Positions 8,721 to 17,956 are shown, counted from the stretch's first letter. The stretch is 42,285 nucleotides of DNA from Pseudopontixanthobacter vadosimaris (GCF_012979275.1 NZ_JABASZ010000011.1:1-42285), one strand, 5' to 3'. Made by a program: numbers and translations. Notes: generated by a model from the letters alone, not told the origin.

Positions 8721-9539
8721 TCAGGACAGCTGACGCGCCAGCGCCACGAATTCGGCGATGGTCAGGGTTTCGGCGCGGCGCTGCGGGTCGATCCCATTTT
8801 CCTCCAGCGCTGCCAGCGCGCCGGGCACGCCTTTCAGGCTCTGCCGCAGCATCTTGCGGCGCTGGCCGAAGGCGGCTGCGGTGACTCGTTCCAGAACACC
8901 TGCCGACACGCCCTGCGGCATGTCCGCCGGCGTGACATGGACGATGGCGCTCATCACCTTGGGCGGCGGGGTGAAGGCGCTGCGATGCACCTTCAGCGCA
9001 AGCCTCGCGCCGGATCGCCACCGTGCCAGCACCGACAGCCGGCCATATTCCGAACTGCCCGGGGCCGCGACGATGCGCTTTGCCACTTCCTGCTGGAACA
9101 TCAGCGTGAGCGAGCGCCATGCAGGCGGCCATGCCTCACCCCCCATCCATCCGGTGAACAGGGCCGTGCCGACATTGTAGGGCAGATTGGCGACGATGTC
9201 GTATTCGCCTTCGATCAGGCTGGCGGGCGTGATCTTCATCGCATCGCCCTGGATCACCCGCAGGCGACCGGGATAGGCCTGCTCGAGTTCCGCCAGGGCG
9301 GGCAGGCAGCGGGCGTCCATCTCGATGGCGGTAACAGCCGCCCCTGCGCGCAACAGCGCACGGGTCAGCCCGCCGGGGCCGGGGCCGATCTCCAGCACTT
9401 GCCGTCCCGACAGATCGCCCGGAATGGCGGCGATCCGGTCGAGCAATTGCGCGTCGAACAGGAAGTTCTGGCCGAGCGCCTTGGACGCGCTGAGGCCGTG
9501 GCGCGCAATCACCTCACGAAGGGGCGGCAGGTCGCTCAC
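8721..9539 (-). CDS. rsmA: 16S rRNA dimethyladenosine transferase RsmA (KsgA)
   Basis: 272 residues. It dimethylates two adjacent adenosines near the 3' end of 16S rRNA using SAM, a late 30S maturation step whose loss gives kasugamycin resistance. Motifs: ALGQNFLFD (about 21-29), the SAM loop [14 protein letters not shown] (49-62), AIEMD for ribose binding, and NLPYNVGT (118-125), the N6-adenine methyltransferase motif IV. The GTG start at 9539 overlaps the pdxA stop as GTGA and is preferred because it gives the normal RsmA N-terminus; longer extensions lie inside pdxA. It is the last gene of lptD-surA-pdxA-rsmA. Confidence 0.97.
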   Translation of the reverse strand: MSDLPPLREVIARHGLSASKALGQNFLFDAQLLDRIAAIPGDLSGRQVLEIGPGPGGLTRALLRAGAAVTAIEMDARCLPALAELEQAYPGRLRVIQGDAMKITPASLIEGEYDIVANLPYNVGTALFTGWMGGEAWPPAWRSLTLMFQQEVAKRIVAAPGSSEYGRLSVLARWRSGARLALKVHRSAFTPPPKVMSAIVHVTPADMPQGVSAGVLERVTAAAFGQRRKMLRQSLKGVPGALAALEENGIDPQRRAETLTIAEFVALARQLS

Positions 9540-10558
9540 AAGTCCTTCTGTTCTGCCAGACGGCGTGCTGCACATTCGCCCGCCATGCGGATCGCGGCGA
9601 TGGTCGCCCCCGCATCGGCCAGACCCTTGCCCGCGATGCCGAAGGCGGTGCCGTGATCGGCTGAGGTGCGGATGATCGGCAGGCCGAGCGTGACGTTCAC
9701 GCCCGCATCGAAATCCAGCGCCTTCAACGGGATCAGCGCCTGATCGTGATACATGCAGACCGCCACATCGTAACTGGCGCGCTGCCGGGCCGCGAACAGC
9801 GCATCGGCGGGATGCGGGCCGCTGACATCGAACCCTTCGGCGCGCAGACGGGCGATGGCCGGGGCGATGATCCGTTTTTCCTCGTCTCCGAATTTTCCGC
9901 CTTCGCCCGCATGGGGGTTGAGACCCGCCAGCGCGATGCGCGGGCTGTCGATGCCGAAATCGCGGGTCAGCGCGCGGGCGGCGATGGCGGTGCGGCGGTG
10001 GATAAGCTCCGCCGTCAGCAGGCGCGGCACCTCCGCCAGCGGGCAATGCACGGTCAGCGGGATGGTGCGCAGCGTCGGCCCGGCCAGCATCATGACCGCA
10101 TCCTGCGGCGCGATGCCGCAGGCATGGGCGAGATATTCGGTCTGGCCGGGATGGCCGAAGCCGATCCCGGCAAGGGCATGTTTGGCGACCGGGCCGGTGA
10201 CCAGCGCGGCAGCGGCACCGGACAGAGCGAGACCGCAGGCTTGCTCCAGCGATGCGAGAGCGAGCGCTGCGCCTTCAGTGAATGGCTTGCCCGGTTGCCA
10301 TTTGACATCGTGATGGCTGGCAAGAGGCAGGACGGGCAAACCTTCGTTGAAAGCGTCAGCTGCGTCGCCCGCATCCGAAATGCAGACGATGGGCACGTCG
10401 ATACCGGCATGGCGCGCCGCCGCCGCCAGCAGACCGGCACCGCCTGCAACGAAGAAGGGGGGCAGCCCGCAGGCCTCGCGACCTGCCCATGCCGCCGCAA
10501 TCAGTTCCGGGCCGATGCCCGAAGGATCGCCGAGCGACAGGACGAGCGGCGGGGCAAT
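9536..10558 (-). CDS. pdxA: 4-hydroxythreonine-4-phosphate dehydrogenase PdxA, apparent non-canonical start
   Basis: 340 residues if started at ATT 10558. It oxidises 4-phosphohydroxy-L-threonine with NAD in pyridoxal phosphate synthesis. Supporting sequence: [16 protein letters not shown] at the N-terminus, [36 protein letters not shown] with a metal-binding His, and [15 protein letters not shown]. The frame has an in-frame TGA only 12 codons upstream, and between it and the conserved N-terminus there is no ATG, GTG or TTG. ATT (10558) or the adjacent ATC (10561) is the only start that fits the family N-terminus. GGAG lies 9 nt from ATC and 12 nt from ATT. The first GTG, at 10396, would remove 54 conserved residues. 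Overlaps rsmA by 4 nt. Confidence 0.93.
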   Translation of the reverse strand: MAPPLVLSLGDPSGIGPELIAAAWAGREACGLPPFFVAGGAGLLAAAARHAGIDVPIVCISDAGDAADAFNEGLPVLPLASHHDVKWQPGKPFTEGAALALASLEQACGLALSGAAAALVTGPVAKHALAGIGFGHPGQTEYLAHACGIAPQDAVMMLAGPTLRTIPLTVHCPLAEVPRLLTAELIHRRTAIAARALTRDFGIDSPRIALAGLNPHAGEGGKFGDEEKRIIAPAIARLRAEGFDVSGPHPADALFAARQRASYDVAVCMYHDQALIPLKALDFDAGVNVTLGLPIIRTSADHGTAFGIAGKGLADAGATIAAIRMAGECAARRLAEQKDL

Positions 10559-10580
10559 GATGGCGGCGCTCTCCGTCCGG

Positions 10581-11954
10581 TCAGTTATACTGGATCAGCG
10601 CATCGTTGCGCAGATCGCGCAGATAACGCTGGGCGCGCTTGTTCACCCGTTCGTCCTCGAGCTGCGACATCAGCGTGTTGAAATCCGGCCCGGCCTGTTC
10701 CTGCGGATCGTCCCGGCCGCACAGCAGCAGCACGCGCACGCCGTCCTCCACCGAACCGAAGGCCGGGCTGGCCTGCCCGATCTGAAGGTCGAGCATCGTC
10801 TGCTGCAATTGTTCCGGCAGTGCGCGAACGCGAATCTGGTTTTCGACCACCTCGGCCCCGATCGATTCGGCGGCACGTTCGGCATCGCCGCAACCACGGA
10901 TCGACTGCACCGCACCGGCAAATTCCGCTACCCGCCCCGATGCCTGTTCCTGCGTGCTGCCGGGTGCGAAAGTGATCGAGATCTGCTTCAGCGACAGCAG
11001 CGCATCGCGCGGGTCGGCCATCAGCACCTGCCTGCGGTCGATCAGGTAAAGGATCGACAAACCGCCCGGAATGGCGATCGGGCCGACCAGCTGGCCGGGC
11101 TGCATTTCCTTTGCCACCGTGGCGAGTTCGCCCGGCAATTGGCCGAGCCGCACGAATCCCAGATCGCCGCCGACCGCCGCCGTCGATGCTTCGGAAAACT
11201 GCCGAGCATAAGCGACGAAGCTGCCGCCCTGACGCAATTGTTCGATGATCCGCAGCGCATTCTGTTCGACCGCCTCGGCATTTTCCGCCGTGGCGGAAAG
11301 GAAAATCTCGCCCAACCGGTATTCCTCGGTGCCGCGCGAGGCTTCCAGCCGCTGCAGCATCTCGTTCACCTCTTCTTCGGCGACATTGATGAAGGGTGAG
11401 ACATTCCGGCCGATCAGCCGCTGCCAGGCCAGTTCGCCGCGAATCTGCCGCTTGAGCGAGGCGGCGGAGGAACCGATGGAGGCGAGATATTCATCCATCG
11501 CTTCGGGCCGGGTGCCGAAATTCTGCGCCGCCAGACGATTGTAACGCTGGTTCACCTCATCCTCGGTAATCGGCATTTCCTGTGCCGCCGCTTCCTGGAT
11601 CTGCAGCGTCTCGTCGATCAGATTGCGCAGGATCTGCTGGCGCAGGCGCTGCAATTCGGCTTCGGGGATCTCGCCCTCGGACGTCGATGCCACCAGCGCG
11701 ACGCGGTGGTCCACATCGGTGCCGGTAATGACGGCGCCGTTCACCATGGCGGTCGCCTTTCGCAGATCGGGATCGTTCTGCGACAGCATCGTGACATTCG
11801 CGGGCAGGTCCAGCGAGTTGCCCGACACCGCATTGGATGCAGACCCCGCAACTTGCGCGGAGGCGGCCAGGGGGGCTGCCACCAGGCCGAAGGCCGAGAG
11901 GCCGGCCAGCGCACGGCCAAGGCCGCATTCAGTCTTGAAGAAGGTTCTGATCAC
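10581..11954 (-). CDS. surA: Periplasmic chaperone and peptidyl-prolyl isomerase SurA
   Basis: About 457 residues from GTG 11954; an in-frame start at 11984 is also possible and the choice is uncertain. A signal peptide ends near PLAASAQ. An N-terminal SurA chaperone domain (ATAMVNGAVITGTDVDHRVAL, LRQQILRNLIDETLQIQEA) is followed by a parvulin-type PPIase domain (EYRLGEIFLSA, GGSFVAYARQFSEA, GGDLGFVRLGQLP, GGLSILYLIDRR). A second, more divergent parvulin-like region lies in the C-terminal third. SurA escorts unfolded outer-membrane proteins, including LptD, through the periplasm, and its position between lptD and pdxA is the conserved proteobacterial order. The spacer to lptD is unusually long, about 190 bp, and holds a 15-bp tandem repeat. 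Confidence 0.93.
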   Translation of the reverse strand: MIRTFFKTECGLGRALAGLSAFGLVAAPLAASAQVAGSASNAVSGNSLDLPANVTMLSQNDPDLRKATAMVNGAVITGTDVDHRVALVASTSEGEIPEAELQRLRQQILRNLIDETLQIQEAAAQEMPITEDEVNQRYNRLAAQNFGTRPEAMDEYLASIGSSAASLKRQIRGELAWQRLIGRNVSPFINVAEEEVNEMLQRLEASRGTEEYRLGEIFLSATAENAEAVEQNALRIIEQLRQGGSFVAYARQFSEASTAAVGGDLGFVRLGQLPGELATVAKEMQPGQLVGPIAIPGGLSILYLIDRRQVLMADPRDALLSLKQISITFAPGSTQEQASGRVAEFAGAVQSIRGCGDAERAAESIGAEVVENQIRVRALPEQLQQTMLDLQIGQASPAFGSVEDGVRVLLLCGRDDPQEQAGPDFNTLMSQLEDERVNKRAQRYLRDLRNDALIQYN

Positions 11955-12081
11955 GTAAATCCATCCATTTGCCGCGCCGGGCATGGGCGCCGGCCTTGCT
12001 TGCCGCCAAGTGCCGCCGAGCGGCTTAACCGAAGCTGAGTGCAGCGCCGGATAGCGTGTTTGCCACTCTCTGCCAACTCGC

Positions 12082-12111
12082 GCGGCCAGGCGGTAAGCGG
12101 CCAGGCGGTAA
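12082..12111. repeat. 15-bp perfect tandem duplication in the lptD-surA spacer
   Basis: GCGGCCAGGCGGTAA occurs twice head-to-tail (12082-12096 and 12097-12111) in the otherwise non-coding gap between lptD and surA. It looks like a local slippage duplication. Confidence 0.9.
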
Positions 12112-12140
12112 GCGATGTGTCCCGCCCATGGCCAGCCGCA

Positions 12141-14681
12141 TCAGCGGAAACCGAGGTTACGCAGCGCGAAATAGAGCTGGAACGTATCGCCTCGCCTTGC
12201 ATCTCCCTGATCTACATAGTCGCGGCGCCAGGTAAGGCCGAGTTCCAGGCAATCGTCCTGATAGGCGAAGCCGAGCCTTGTGCGGATCGGCTGGAACCCG
12301 TCCGACCCGGAAAGCGGGTCTTCATCGCTATTCGTCAGATTGACCACGCCCGACCCGAAGACCGACCAGTAATTGGCAAAGGCGACGCGGGCCGCGACAC
12401 GGGCTTCCTCGCGGTCCTGCAGATCCTCGATCTCGCGGGCGATGTCCCGGTCGAGCCGGAGATAACCCACCTCGACATAGGTGCGGGCGCTGCCCAGGGC
12501 CGCGTCGAATTCGTTGCGACGCACGTTCAGGCTGTCCTTGTCGAGGCGGAAGCGATGCGTCAGCTTCACAAGGTCGCGGTACCGTAATTCGGTCCGGCCG
12601 ACGACGTCCGAAACCCGGTCGGATAATCCCGTGCCGTCCGGCAGGATGTTCCTGTCGGCATCGAGCCGGTAGGATTGACCCAGGGTGGACCTCGCCCGCC
12701 AGCCGGGGCGGGTGAACTGCCAGTCGAAGCCATAGGCGACGCGCGCACCATCCTCGAACCGGTCGTAACCCGGAAAGCGGTTGAGCGAGAAGAGATTGGT
12801 ATCCTCGAGATCAATGGCACGCGAATCCTCGTTCGGGATCGCCAGATTGCGGATCGGCGGGGTGGCGACGAGCTGCACGCGCGGGGTCAGCACCTGGGTT
12901 CCGCCGAAGATCGTGCCGATCAGGGGATATTGCACATCCACCGCGCCCAGCGCAACGGCGCGGCCCTGCCATCCGGGCCTGCCGCGATAGAGGGCGGTCT
13001 GCGTCAGGGCATTCTCGTCCGAATGGTACAAATCGCCCCGGGCGAGCGCGGTGAAGGTGACCGCCTGTCCGAAGCGCGTAAGACGGCGCAAGTCCCACCG
13101 GCCACCTGCAAAGGCGCGCTGCGTATCCTGTCCGTCGTCGCGGAAGATGGCCAGCGTGTTCGCATGCAGTTCGATCTGCCCGCCGAGCAGCGGGTCGGCG
13201 AGCCGGCGACGGTAATCCACGACCGGCAGGGCGAGGGGCACCTGCCCCTGCCGCGCATCCAGTCGCAGGGTCTGCGTGCCCCATCCTGCCGCCTGGAAAT
13301 AGGAATCCTCGTCCACCCGTTCGAGCGAGAAGGTGGAGCGCAGGCGATCCTCGCGGCTGATGTCGTAGCGGCGCAGGAAAGTGCGGTCGCTGGCGATACG
13401 CACGACGCTGTCGAAGCTCCAGTTCTCGTCAAGCTGGAACCGGCCGTTGGCGAAGAAATAGCCGCGCAGATCATCTTCGGTAATCTCCTCCTCGACGGCC
13501 GGATCGAAAGCGGCGATCCGGCGGCTTTGCGTCAGATAGCCGGTGATCTGATAGGCGCCGCGGTCCGTCAGATGGCGATATTGCGCCGACGCCATCGGCG
13601 GGGCATCGGTAAACAGATAGGCGCTGCCGGTAAGATCCCGGTCATCCGCCAGCCGCCAGTAATAGCTTCCGCTGATCTCGAAACCGTTGGATTGCGACAG
13701 GCGCACGTCCGGAATGAGGAAGCCGGAGGCACCGCCGCCATCGGTCCGCAGGGCAAGGCCGGGCAGGGGCAGCAGCCTGGCACCGAAGATTTCCAGATAG
13801 GCGCCGGTGAAACGCACGCGGTTCCGGTCCGGATCGTAGGCCGCCTGAGTCGCGGTGATCCGCCAGGACGGTGTCTTGTCGCAGCCCTCCGGCCCCGTTA
13901 CGGCGCAGGCGCTGTAGGCCGCATCGGTCAGCACGATATTGCCATTGTCCAGCCGCTCGCCCTGCCGCGCCGCCAGCCTGCCGCCCTCCACCAGGGCGAG
14001 CAGCAGATTTTCCATCGCACCCGTCTCGAAACGGTCGGTCATCTCGAGGCGGTCGGTAAAGATGCGGTTGCCGCTTGCATCCTGGAAGCGGACATTGCCC
14101 TGCGCCGTGACGATCCCGCTTTCCAGGTTCCAGCTGACATTGTCGGACAGCACCGTTCCATCGGCGCTGCGCACGAAGATATTGCCGCTGCCGCTGATCT
14201 GGCCGGAGGCACGATCATAGACGATCCTGTCGGCGCGGACATAGCGCCCCTCCGCCGTCAGGACGACATTGCCGGTCGCGACGACGGTGTCGAGAGTGTT
14301 GTCGTAGCTGATTTCGGCGGCGGAAAAATCCACGCTTTCCGGTGGTTCGAGAGCGCCGGGCGACAGGGTAGGCACTTCGGGCAGGGGAACCCCGTCATCC
14401 GCGTCTTCCGGATCGGGCAATTCGGGGCCGACCGGCTGCGGCAGGCCGGCATTTTCCTCTCCCGCATAGATCGGATCGCGCGGATCGGGCAGCTCCACCG
14501 GCTCGATCGCGGTGTCTGTGCCGGGGGCCGCGCCTTCCTGCGCGGCGAGCGGCGCGGCGGAACAAAACGCCAGCAGGACCGCTGCACCTGTAAAGGGAAA
14601 AAGGGTGACGGAACGCCGCGCCTGCCCGTTGATCGAGCTGCCCGCGAGGGCTGGCAGAACGGACGGCGGCGGCGTGGGCAT
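12141..14681 (-). CDS. lptD: LPS-assembly outer-membrane protein LptD
   Basis: 846 residues. It is the outer-membrane translocon that, with LptE, inserts LPS into the outer leaflet. An N-terminal signal segment (TLFPFTGAAVLLAFCSAAP) ends near LAAQ (about residue 48). An acidic Pro-rich linker is followed by the periplasmic OstA/beta-jellyroll domain (VDFSAAEISYDNTLDTVVATGNV, GRYVRADRIVYDRASGQISGSG). A large C-terminal beta-barrel ends in a typical aromatic-rich strand (FQLYFALRNLGFR). Two Cys residues lie close together (AYSACAVTGPEGC) in the jellyroll-barrel region. First gene of lptD-surA-pdxA-rsmA, divergent from pepA across about 90 bp that must hold both promoters. Start codon is not firmly fixed, since no strong ribosome site is visible. 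Confidence 0.95.
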   Translation of the reverse strand: MPTPPPSVLPALAGSSINGQARRSVTLFPFTGAAVLLAFCSAAPLAAQEGAAPGTDTAIEPVELPDPRDPIYAGEENAGLPQPVGPELPDPEDADDGVPLPEVPTLSPGALEPPESVDFSAAEISYDNTLDTVVATGNVVLTAEGRYVRADRIVYDRASGQISGSGNIFVRSADGTVLSDNVSWNLESGIVTAQGNVRFQDASGNRIFTDRLEMTDRFETGAMENLLLALVEGGRLAARQGERLDNGNIVLTDAAYSACAVTGPEGCDKTPSWRITATQAAYDPDRNRVRFTGAYLEIFGARLLPLPGLALRTDGGGASGFLIPDVRLSQSNGFEISGSYYWRLADDRDLTGSAYLFTDAPPMASAQYRHLTDRGAYQITGYLTQSRRIAAFDPAVEEEITEDDLRGYFFANGRFQLDENWSFDSVVRIASDRTFLRRYDISREDRLRSTFSLERVDEDSYFQAAGWGTQTLRLDARQGQVPLALPVVDYRRRLADPLLGGQIELHANTLAIFRDDGQDTQRAFAGGRWDLRRLTRFGQAVTFTALARGDLYHSDENALTQTALYRGRPGWQGRAVALGAVDVQYPLIGTIFGGTQVLTPRVQLVATPPIRNLAIPNEDSRAIDLEDTNLFSLNRFPGYDRFEDGARVAYGFDWQFTRPGWRARSTLGQSYRLDADRNILPDGTGLSDRVSDVVGRTELRYRDLVKLTHRFRLDKDSLNVRRNEFDAALGSARTYVEVGYLRLDRDIAREIEDLQDREEARVAARVAFANYWSVFGSGVVNLTNSDEDPLSGSDGFQPIRTRLGFAYQDDCLELGLTWRRDYVDQGDARRGDTFQLYFALRNLGFR

Positions 14682-14773
14682 GGCTTGCCTATGTCACCGC
14701 CGCGCCTTAATCGCAATCGCCATTGCAGGCTCGATCACGGGCCCCTGAAAACAGAGATATACCGGAGACCTTG

Positions 14774-16252
14774 ATGAAATTCGAAATTCAGAGCGATGCC
14801 TCGGCAAATGCCGCTGCAAATGCCGACGTGATCGCATACGTCGTCCATAAGGGCGACATGCCTGCCGATGCCGAAGGTGTGCTGCGCGAAGGGGCGGAGG
14901 CCGCACGGTTCAAGGGCACTGCCGGGCAGATTTTCGAAACTTTCGTGGAGCGGGGCGGCAAGACGCGCCGCGTGGCGCTGGCAGGATCGGGCAAGGCCGA
15001 TGCCGATGCCGACGACCGCATGGCGAAGCTGGAGAAAGCGGGCGGTTCCATCGCAGCGCGCTATAATTGCAGCGGCGTGAAGGTGATCGAACTGAACTTC
15101 GCCGGCAGCGGCCTCGATGCTGCCGGTGCGGCGGCGGTGATGCTGGGCCTGCGCCTGCGCGGCTGGCGTTACGATGTCTATCGCACCACGCAGAAAGACG
15201 ACCAGAAGGTTACGCTGGAAAAGGTGGTGGTGACCGGCGCGCCGGACGGCCTCGACGCCGCCTGGCAGGATGCCGGTGCCGTGGCGACCGGCGTCGAATT
15301 CGCCCGCGAACTGGTGTTCGAACCTGCCAACGTCGTCTACCCGGTCAGCTTCGTCGAACGCTGCCGGAGCCGCTTCGAGGGCACCGGCGCGGAACTGACC
15401 GTACTGGACGAGGAGGCGATGGAGAAGCTGGGCATGAAGGCCCTGCTCGGCGTCGGCCAGGGCAGTGCGCAGCCCTCGCGCGTGCTGGCGATCCGCTGGA
15501 ACGGCGGTGCCGAAGGCGATGCGCCCACGGCTTTCGTCGGCAAGGGCGTGACCTTCGACTCGGGCGGTATCTCGATCAAGCCCGGTGCTGGCATGGAAGA
15601 CATGAAATGGGACATGGGCGGTTCCGCCGCCGTGGCCGGGTCGATGCTGGCCATGGTGAAGCGCAAGGCGAAGGCGAATCTGGTCGGCGTCGTCGGTCTC
15701 GCTGAAAACATGCCCGACGGTGCGGCCCAGCGCCCGAGCGACGTGGTGAAATCCATGTCGGGACAGACGATCGAGATCGTCAATACCGATGCCGAAGGGC
15801 GGCTGGTGCTGTGCGATGCGCTGCACTGGACGCAGCAGACCTTCAAGCCGAAGCGGATCGTCGACCTGGCGACTCTGACCGGCGCGATGATCATCTCGCT
15901 CGGCTCCGAACATGGCGGCGTCTTTTCCAATGACGACACGCTGGCGGAGGAACTGCTGGCGGCGGGGAAGGAAAGTGGCGACAGATTGTGGCGCTTCCCG
16001 CTCTCGCCTGCTTACGACAAGCTGATCGACTCCCACATCGCCGACATGAAGAACACCGGCCCGCGCGGGGCAGGTTCCATCACGGCGGCGCAGTTCCTGC
16101 AGCGGTTCATCGCCAAGGACACGCCCTGGGCGCATTGCGACATCGCCGGAATGGTCTGGGCGGACAAGGCCGGTGCCACCCATGACAAGGGTGCGACCGG
16201 TTACGGCGTGCGCCTGATCGACCGCTTCGTCCGCGACAGCGTCGAGGGCTGA
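14774..16252 (+). CDS. pepA: Leucyl aminopeptidase PepA (M17)
   Basis: 492 residues. A cytosolic dizinc aminopeptidase, hexameric in the family, that removes N-terminal residues from peptides. The N-terminal macro-like domain precedes the catalytic domain, which contains VGKGVTFDSGGISIKP (metal-binding Lys and Asp), MKWDMGGSAAV and the signature NTDAEGRLVL. GGAG lies 6 nt before the ATG at 14774, so this start is preferred over an in-frame one at 14723. Divergent from lptD; followed within 20 bp by a tiny zinc-ribbon gene and then holC, the common pepA-holC order. Confidence 0.97.
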   Translation: MKFEIQSDASANAAANADVIAYVVHKGDMPADAEGVLREGAEAARFKGTAGQIFETFVERGGKTRRVALAGSGKADADADDRMAKLEKAGGSIAARYNCSGVKVIELNFAGSGLDAAGAAAVMLGLRLRGWRYDVYRTTQKDDQKVTLEKVVVTGAPDGLDAAWQDAGAVATGVEFARELVFEPANVVYPVSFVERCRSRFEGTGAELTVLDEEAMEKLGMKALLGVGQGSAQPSRVLAIRWNGGAEGDAPTAFVGKGVTFDSGGISIKPGAGMEDMKWDMGGSAAVAGSMLAMVKRKAKANLVGVVGLAENMPDGAAQRPSDVVKSMSGQTIEIVNTDAEGRLVLCDALHWTQQTFKPKRIVDLATLTGAMIISLGSEHGGVFSNDDTLAEELLAAGKESGDRLWRFPLSPAYDKLIDSHIADMKNTGPRGAGSITAAQFLQRFIAKDTPWAHCDIAGMVWADKAGATHDKGATGYGVRLIDRFVRDSVEG

Positions 16253-16268
16253 ATGAAGCGTGGCCCGC

Positions 16269-16412
16269 ATGCGGAAGAAGGGCGATCTGCCGAGCAGGAT
16301 CTGCGCCGCATGCGGGCTGCCGTTCACCTGGCGCAGGAAATGGGCACGCGACTGGGAGAATGTCCGCTATTGTTCCGACCGCTGCCGGGGCAAGGGGTCG
16401 AAACCGGGTTGA
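16269..16412 (+). CDS. DUF2256-type zinc-ribbon mini-protein
   Basis: 47 residues. The N-terminus is [16 protein letters not shown], the middle [15 protein letters not shown] and the end [11 protein letters not shown]. Cys12-x2-Cys15 and Cys35-x3-Cys39 are placed as a four-Cys zinc site around the FTWR-KW core that defines DUF2256. An upstream GTG at 16260 would add three residues. It lies between the pepA stop and the holC start in the same direction, and probably shares their transcript. The function of DUF2256 is not established. From memory, the family often occurs beside photolyase/cryptochrome genes; here a photolyase lies 24 kb away in the same window. Confidence 0.85.
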   Translation: MRKKGDLPSRICAACGLPFTWRRKWARDWENVRYCSDRCRGKGSKPG

Positions 16413-16448
16413 TGCGTGTCGGGGCGGCGAACGGCGCGAAAGCGTGGC

Positions 16449-16886
16449 ATGCGCGTTGATTTCTACCAATTGAGCCGCGATCCGGCGGAGAAAGTCGTGC
16501 CGCTGCTCGCCCGCGCCACGTTCAAGGCCGGGGAACGCCTTCTGGTGGTGTCCGGCGACGCGGCGCAATTGCAGGGCATCAGCGATGCGCTGTGGGATCA
16601 GGGCGGCGGCAGCTTCCTCGCCAATGGGCTGGCCGGGGCAGGGCAGGAGGAGCGGCAGCCCGCGCTGCTGTCCCGCACCATGGAAGCGAGAAACGGCGCG
16701 AGATATTGCGCCCTTGCCGACGGGCAGTGGCGCGAGGGCGCCGACGATTTCGCCCGCGTGTTCCTGCTGTTCGGCGATGCGCATCTGAAGGAGGCCCGCG
16801 CCTGCTGGCGGATGCTGGACGGGCGCGACGGACTGGAGCGCAATTTCTGGAAGCAGGAGGGCGGAAAATGGACGAGGGCGGCATGA
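16449..16886 (+). CDS. holC: DNA polymerase III chi subunit
   Basis: 145 residues, the normal length. Chi joins psi in the clamp loader and binds SSB at the fork. Recognisable features: N-terminal MRVDFYQLSRDPAEKVVPLLA, LLARATFKAGERLLVVSGD, and the C-terminal RVFLLFGDAHLKEARACWRML with a WKQEGGKWTRAA tail. The ATG at 16449 gives the standard N-terminus; longer extensions read into the zinc-ribbon gene in another frame. The stop overlaps the following lipoprotein start as ATGA, so the two are translationally coupled. Confidence 0.95.
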   Translation: MRVDFYQLSRDPAEKVVPLLARATFKAGERLLVVSGDAAQLQGISDALWDQGGGSFLANGLAGAGQEERQPALLSRTMEARNGARYCALADGQWREGADDFARVFLLFGDAHLKEARACWRMLDGRDGLERNFWKQEGGKWTRAA

Positions 16887-17401
16887 TCTGCGCAAGGATC
16901 CTGCCAGTGCGCCTCGCCGCCACGATGGCGGTGGCCCTGACGCTCGGCGCGTGTGACGAATCGCCCGAAGAGGCGGCGGAGGACGTGGTGGGTGATCGCG
17001 GTTTCTTCACCGTCAATCCCGAAACCCGTGAAACGATGTCGGCCATCCCCCTCGACGGGCAACCCGACACGGTGATGGTCTCGGGCGGAGAACTGGCCGG
17101 GCCGCTACCCTTGGGCTTCACCATGCCTGAAGGCGCGAGAGTGCTCGATTCCACTTTCGTCTCGCGCGGCGAGAAACGGAGCGCGCTGGTGATCTTCGAG
17201 ATTGCCGCCACGCCGGAAGAACTGGCTGCGTTCTACCGCAAGCAGGCGGCATCGGCGGGCATCGAAACCGATGTCACGCTGGATGGCGAGGCTGGCCGCC
17301 TCGTCGCAGGGCGGCAGGGGACATCGCGATTCTCGCTGAACGCGGCGCGCGAGGGCGATGTCACGGCGGCGCAACTGATGATCAGCGACGGGCTGGATTG
17401 A
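16883..17401 (+). CDS. Putative lipoprotein of unknown function
   Basis: 172 residues. The N-terminus MICARILPVRLAATMAVALT is followed by the lipobox LGAC (Cys25), then an acidic linker (DESPEEAAEDVVGD) and a globular region with PLPLGFTMPEGARVLDSTFV, ATPEELAAFYRKQAASAGIETD and a serine/threonine-rich end. The segment ATPEELAAFYRKQA...GIE resembles periplasmic modules that follow a modelled sterol- or peptide-like fold, but I cannot name the family. The start is chosen because ATG 16883 overlaps the holC stop and GAGG is 6 nt upstream; an ATG at 16868 is in frame. It sits between holC and ndk. Confidence 0.85.
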   Translation: MICARILPVRLAATMAVALTLGACDESPEEAAEDVVGDRGFFTVNPETRETMSAIPLDGQPDTVMVSGGELAGPLPLGFTMPEGARVLDSTFVSRGEKRSALVIFEIAATPEELAAFYRKQAASAGIETDVTLDGEAGRLVAGRQGTSRFSLNAAREGDVTAAQLMISDGLD

Positions 17402-17482
17402 TCGGGATACTTGCCGTCAGCGCCGCAGGTCGCTAGGGGCGCGCGCAATCTCCACCCGTTCATTCAAGACAGGAAATCTACC

Positions 17483-17905
17483 ATGGCGGTTACCCGCACC
17501 TTTTCGATCATCAAGCCCGATGCCACCCGCCGCAACCTGACAGGCGGCGTCACCAAGATGCTGGAAGATGCCGGCCTGCGCATCGTCGCATCCAGGCGCA
17601 TCCGCATGAGCGAGGACCAGGCGAAGAGCTTCTACGAAGTGCACAAGGACCGCCCCTTCTACGGCGAACTGGTCGATTTCATGACGAGCGGCCCGGTCGT
17701 CGTGCAGGTTCTGGAAGGCGAGGATGCCGTGAAGCGCAACCGCGACATCATGGGCGCGACCAACCCGGCCGAAGCCGAGGAAGGCACGATCCGCAAGACC
17801 TATGCCGAAAGCATCGAAGCCAATTCGGTGCATGGGTCCGACAGCGACGAGAATGCGGCGAAGGAGATCAGCTTCTTCTTTACGGAGGACGAAATCGTCG
17901 GCTGA
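17483..17905 (+). CDS. ndk: Nucleoside diphosphate kinase
   Basis: 140 residues, full length. It transfers gamma-phosphate between nucleoside triphosphates and diphosphates through a phosphohistidine. N-terminal [15 protein letters not shown], central [24 protein letters not shown] and [18 protein letters not shown] match the family, and the active-site His117 sits in [14 protein letters not shown] lies 6 nt before the ATG. It has its own 80-bp leader after the lipoprotein gene and is followed by a hairpin at 17925-17956. Confidence 0.98.
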   Translation: MAVTRTFSIIKPDATRRNLTGGVTKMLEDAGLRIVASRRIRMSEDQAKSFYEVHKDRPFYGELVDFMTSGPVVVQVLEGEDAVKRNRDIMGATNPAEAEEGTIRKTYAESIEANSVHGSDSDENAAKEISFFFTEDEIVG

Positions 17906-17924
17906 ACGGCCTGAGTTCCGGGTG

Positions 17925-17956
17925 CCGGCGAAAAGCGGATCGCGACTTTTTGCCGG
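17925..17956 (+). terminator. Candidate ndk terminator hairpin
   Basis: CCGGCGAAAAG pairs with CTTTTTGCCGG across a 10-nt loop, an 11-bp stem with one G·U. No strong U-run follows, so efficiency is uncertain. Confidence 0.45.

Noticed and set aside
12675-14774. 699-residue plus-strand frame opposite lptD
   Set aside because: Antisense shadow with no recognisable domain.
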